A stretch of DNA of 44,159 nt from Polyangiaceae bacterium (GTDB lineage: Bacteria > Myxococcota_A > Polyangia > Polyangiales > Polyangiaceae). Numbering within the stretch: position 1 is the first letter of the stretch; each line of letters begins with the position of its first letter. The position numbers and the translations under genes are program-made. This document shows positions 41,991 to 44,159 of this stretch, one piece after another. The stretch lies in contig JALHPN010000053.1 of assembly GCA_022842465.1 (NCBI GenBank), positions 1-44,159 of the forward strand, given 5' to 3'. Below the pieces are notes generated by a model. The model ran no database searches, had not been told where the DNA came from, and worked only from the letters and a program-made list of their open reading frames with translations.

Positions 41991-42046
41991 GCCCTCAGTC
42001 CTCGCACGAGGGGGCCTCCTCATCAAGAGCTGGAGGCGGAGTCACC

Positions 42047-44159
42047 TCAAGGCAGGAGGGAGAGGTCGGCGACGTCCTTGCCGAGCGCGCTCGTGCGCTG
42101 GACCTTCACACGATCCTGCGCGACCGAGTAGACGAGGTCGTCGAGGAAGACGCTCCGCTTGACCGCGGAGCGCGCGTTCGACCACCAGGTGTTGCAGCTC
42201 ACGGGGGCCCCCGCGGTCTCCTCCGGCCTCCCGTGGTCGACCCCGCCGAGCCGCGTGAAGCCGCGCTCCACGTCGACGTCGTAGACGAGGAGACCGCTGA
42301 ACGCGAGGCGATCGCCGTTCACTCCTTCGCCTCCGCCCTCGCAGATCGTCATCGGCACGCCGAGGAGCCCTTCGGCGTCGAACCACGTGAAGGCGAGGTG
42401 GTCGGTCGCGGCCTGCGAGCTCGAGCCGCGCGTGCCGATCTTCTCCTTGTGGAGCAGCTTGGGCCTTGCCGCGTCGGCGACGTCGAAGAGCTGGAGGATG
42501 ACGCCGTCGAAGTACGCGAAGCTCCCCTTGTCGTGCGCGTCGAAGCCGATCGACAGGAGGTGATCGTCGTCGATGCGATGCATGTAGGTCGAGAACCCGG
42601 GGATGTGGAGCTCGCCGGTGAGGCGCGGCTTGGCGGGCTCGTGGAGGTCCATCACGAAGAGCGGATCCGTCTTCTTGAACGTGACGACGTACCCGCGCTC
42701 CCGATCGAAGCGGACCGCGCGGATGTCCTCGCCCTTGGCGATGCCGTCGATCGCGCCGATTCGCACGAGGCGGCCGTCGACCTCGGTGAGGACGGAGACG
42801 CTGCTCGAGACGTTCGGATCCGGCACGCGGCCGCGCGTGGTCGCCACGCGGAGGTAGCCGTACCACTCGTCCATCGCGAGCTGGTTCAGGACGTGCCCCG
42901 GGACCGAGCCGCTCGCGACGTAGCGCGTGTCGCTCGGACGCTCGCCGATCCGGAACTTGTGGATGTCGCTCGTCTCGGCGTCGCGGCCCTCGCCCCGGCG
43001 GTGGGCGACGGAGAGGTAGAGCGCGTCGGCCGACGCGAAGACCGCCCCGGGGCGGCTCTGGACCGTCGCGGTCACGGGAGGGGCCTTGTCGTCGGTGAGG
43101 TCGAAGGAGACGACGCTCGTGAAGGCGCGTCCGTCTCGGAGCGGCGTCCGGACGAGGTTCGCGCACATCGACGTCTCCACCCCGTTCTCGCGGACCGAAG
43201 GGAACCGCGCCGCCGCCGCGCGCATGCGGCGCTCGTTGTCCTTCTGGAGCTTCGCGAAGCGCTCGCGGACGACGGACTCCGGATTGCCGCACGTCTCGAG
43301 GTCGCCAGGCCAGGTCTCGTAGCCCAGGCCGCCGATGTCGCCGTCGCTCACGACGGAGTGGACCGCGTTACCGACGCGACGCGCGGCGAGGAGGGAGCCG
43401 GAGAGACGGAGCTCGCGCACGATGCGCGGCGCGCGCCGGTCTCTGAGGTCGAGCACGGCGATGGTCGTGTCCGAGCCGTCGCCGGCGAAGGAGCAGTCGT
43501 AGCCGTAGGTGCACCGCTCCCGGCTTCCGGCGCCGGAGCGGTAGACGACGGCGCGGTCCCCCTCCACGAAGAGCTCGCGGACCGTGCCCGACCCGAGCCG
43601 CGTGACCGACAGGATCTTCGGGTCCGTCGCGAGGGCGACGTGGAGCGCGCCGTTGCTCGCGACATACACGTAGCGGCCGTCCGTCTTCACCATGTCGGCC
43701 TCGTCGACGCTGGCGACCTGGTTGTTCGTTCGCGAGAACGACCTGGCGGACGGAGCGACGGTCGCGCGCGCCGAGCCGGACGCGCCTCCCCCGCCCGAGC
43801 CGACCCCAGACACGCCGAGGCCCCCGAAGCCATACGACACGCCGACTTCGCTGCCCCACATGTGGCCGGCACCGGAGCCGTACCCGACGCTGCCCGAGAG
43901 CCCGTCGCGCTCGCGCTGCCTGCGCTCGGCGGCCTCCTCGCGGTCTCGCGCCCAGCACGCGGGCTGCTCGGCGTGCCAGCCGAGGTACGCGTCGCGCACC
44001 GCCTGCCTCATCTCGCGCACGTGCGCCTCGAGCGCCTCGGTGGCGACGTCCTCGCATTTCGTCGGCACGAGGCGGGCCGCGCGCGCGCGCTGCTCTTCGC
44101 CGGGGAGGGCAGCCGTGACCTTGGGCGGCGGCGCGAGCGCCCGCGTGCTGCGGGCTCTG
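42047..44159 (-). CDS. Beta-propeller domain protein (PF09826-like), 5' end outside window
   Basis: The frame is open from the stop at 42047 to the right edge, more than 700 codons. A GTG at 44068 is available, but the upstream codons remain open and read as a plausible export linker (APPPKVTAALPGEEQ), so the true start probably lies outside. The signature TNNQVASVDEADMVKTDGRY is the hallmark of the secreted beta-propeller family PF09826, which has no assigned activity. Strands such as TTIAVLDLRDRRAPRIVREL and GYVVTFKKTDPLFVMDL repeat along the chain. A Gly/Ser-rich loop occurs near the N-terminal part (VSGVGSGGGGASGS). Confidence 0.85.
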   Translation of the reverse strand, partial: RARSTRALAPPPKVTAALPGEEQRARAARLVPTKCEDVATEALEAHVREMRQAVRDAYLGWHAEQPACWARDREEAAERRQRERDGLSGSVGYGSGAGHMWGSEVGVSYGFGGLGVSGVGSGGGGASGSARATVAPSARSFSRTNNQVASVDEADMVKTDGRYVYVASNGALHVALATDPKILSVTRLGSGTVRELFVEGDRAVVYRSGAGSRERCTYGYDCSFAGDGSDTTIAVLDLRDRRAPRIVRELRLSGSLLAARRVGNAVHSVVSDGDIGGLGYETWPGDLETCGNPESVVRERFAKLQKDNERRMRAAAARFPSVRENGVETSMCANLVRTPLRDGRAFTSVVSFDLTDDKAPPVTATVQSRPGAVFASADALYLSVAHRRGEGRDAETSDIHKFRIGERPSDTRYVASGSVPGHVLNQLAMDEWYGYLRVATTRGRVPDPNVSSSVSVLTEVDGRLVRIGAIDGIAKGEDIRAVRFDRERGYVVTFKKTDPLFVMDLHEPAKPRLTGELHIPGFSTYMHRIDDDHLLSIGFDAHDKGSFAYFDGVILQLFDVADAARPKLLHKEKIGTRGSSSQAATDHLAFTWFDAEGLLGVPMTICEGGGEGVNGDRLAFSGLLVYDVDVERGFTRLGGVDHGRPEETAGAPVSCNTWWSNARSAVKRSVFLDDLVYSVAQDRVKVQRTSALGKDVADLSLLP

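Overview
The window is a very GC-rich bacterial chromosome segment (roughly 70% GC by eye, third codon positions almost always G or C). Three eukaryote-like Ser/Thr kinases, many lipoproteins with short Asp/Ala/Gly-rich linkers after the lipobox Cys, SBBP and other beta-propellers, two secreted trypsin-like proteases, EGF-like repeats and a YXWGXW-type lipoprotein together suggest a myxobacterium-like member of the Myxococcota, most likely the Polyangia side. This is inference from gene style; no rRNA or other taxonomic marker is present. I see no tRNA, rRNA, CRISPR array, insertion sequence, phage gene or integrase, so this is an ordinary, dense, mixed-strand chromosomal region.

Layout. 1-9.8 kb: a truncated secreted transglutaminase-like protein, a lipoprotein, a YXWGXW protein, a UDPGP-type uridylyltransferase followed by a DUF2505-like protein and an SppA peptidase carrying an extra barrel-like N-terminal half, then a trypsin-like protease and a lipoprotein with three EGF-like modules. 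9.9-13.9 kb: a seven-repeat SBBP lipoprotein, divergent from a tightly coupled three-gene operon of unknown function (GYPQQ-repeat protein, 79-aa zinc ribbon, helical zinc-ribbon protein). This operon is the best candidate for an undescribed system. 13.9-18.1 kb (minus): a kinase with a C-terminal propeller-like half, a membrane metallophosphoesterase and a lipoprotein. 18.2-22.0 kb (minus): thioredoxin with a clear terminator and RBS, an overlapping trpS / lipoprotein / 368-aa membrane-anchored protein cluster, and a lipoprotein. 22.3-25.8 kb: two convergent kinases, one with two complete kinase domains in a single chain. 25.9-32.3 kb (plus): lipoprotein, orphan DNA methyltransferase, a methyl-accepting protein without a periplasmic sensor, a DUF1287 protein and a protein with two cNMP-binding-like folds and no HTH. 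32.3-36.7 kb: a di-haem cytochrome c divergent from an AraC-type regulator, then glmS with a HEAT-like gene overlapping its end. 37-44.2 kb: a propeller-like lipoprotein, a second trypsin-like lipoprotein, a TPR-like protein, a heparinase II/III-like lipoprotein and a beta-propeller protein cut by the right edge.

Functionally the region mixes housekeeping (trpS, trxA, glmS, uridylyltransferase) with envelope and secretome genes and Ser/Thr-kinase signalling. At least a dozen products appear exported or lipidated. Two minus-strand genes for exported or envelope-type proteins are preceded by the same ECF-like promoter arrangement (GGAACT, 16 bases, GTC). Long antisense reading frames are abundant because of the GC-rich third positions and were discarded.
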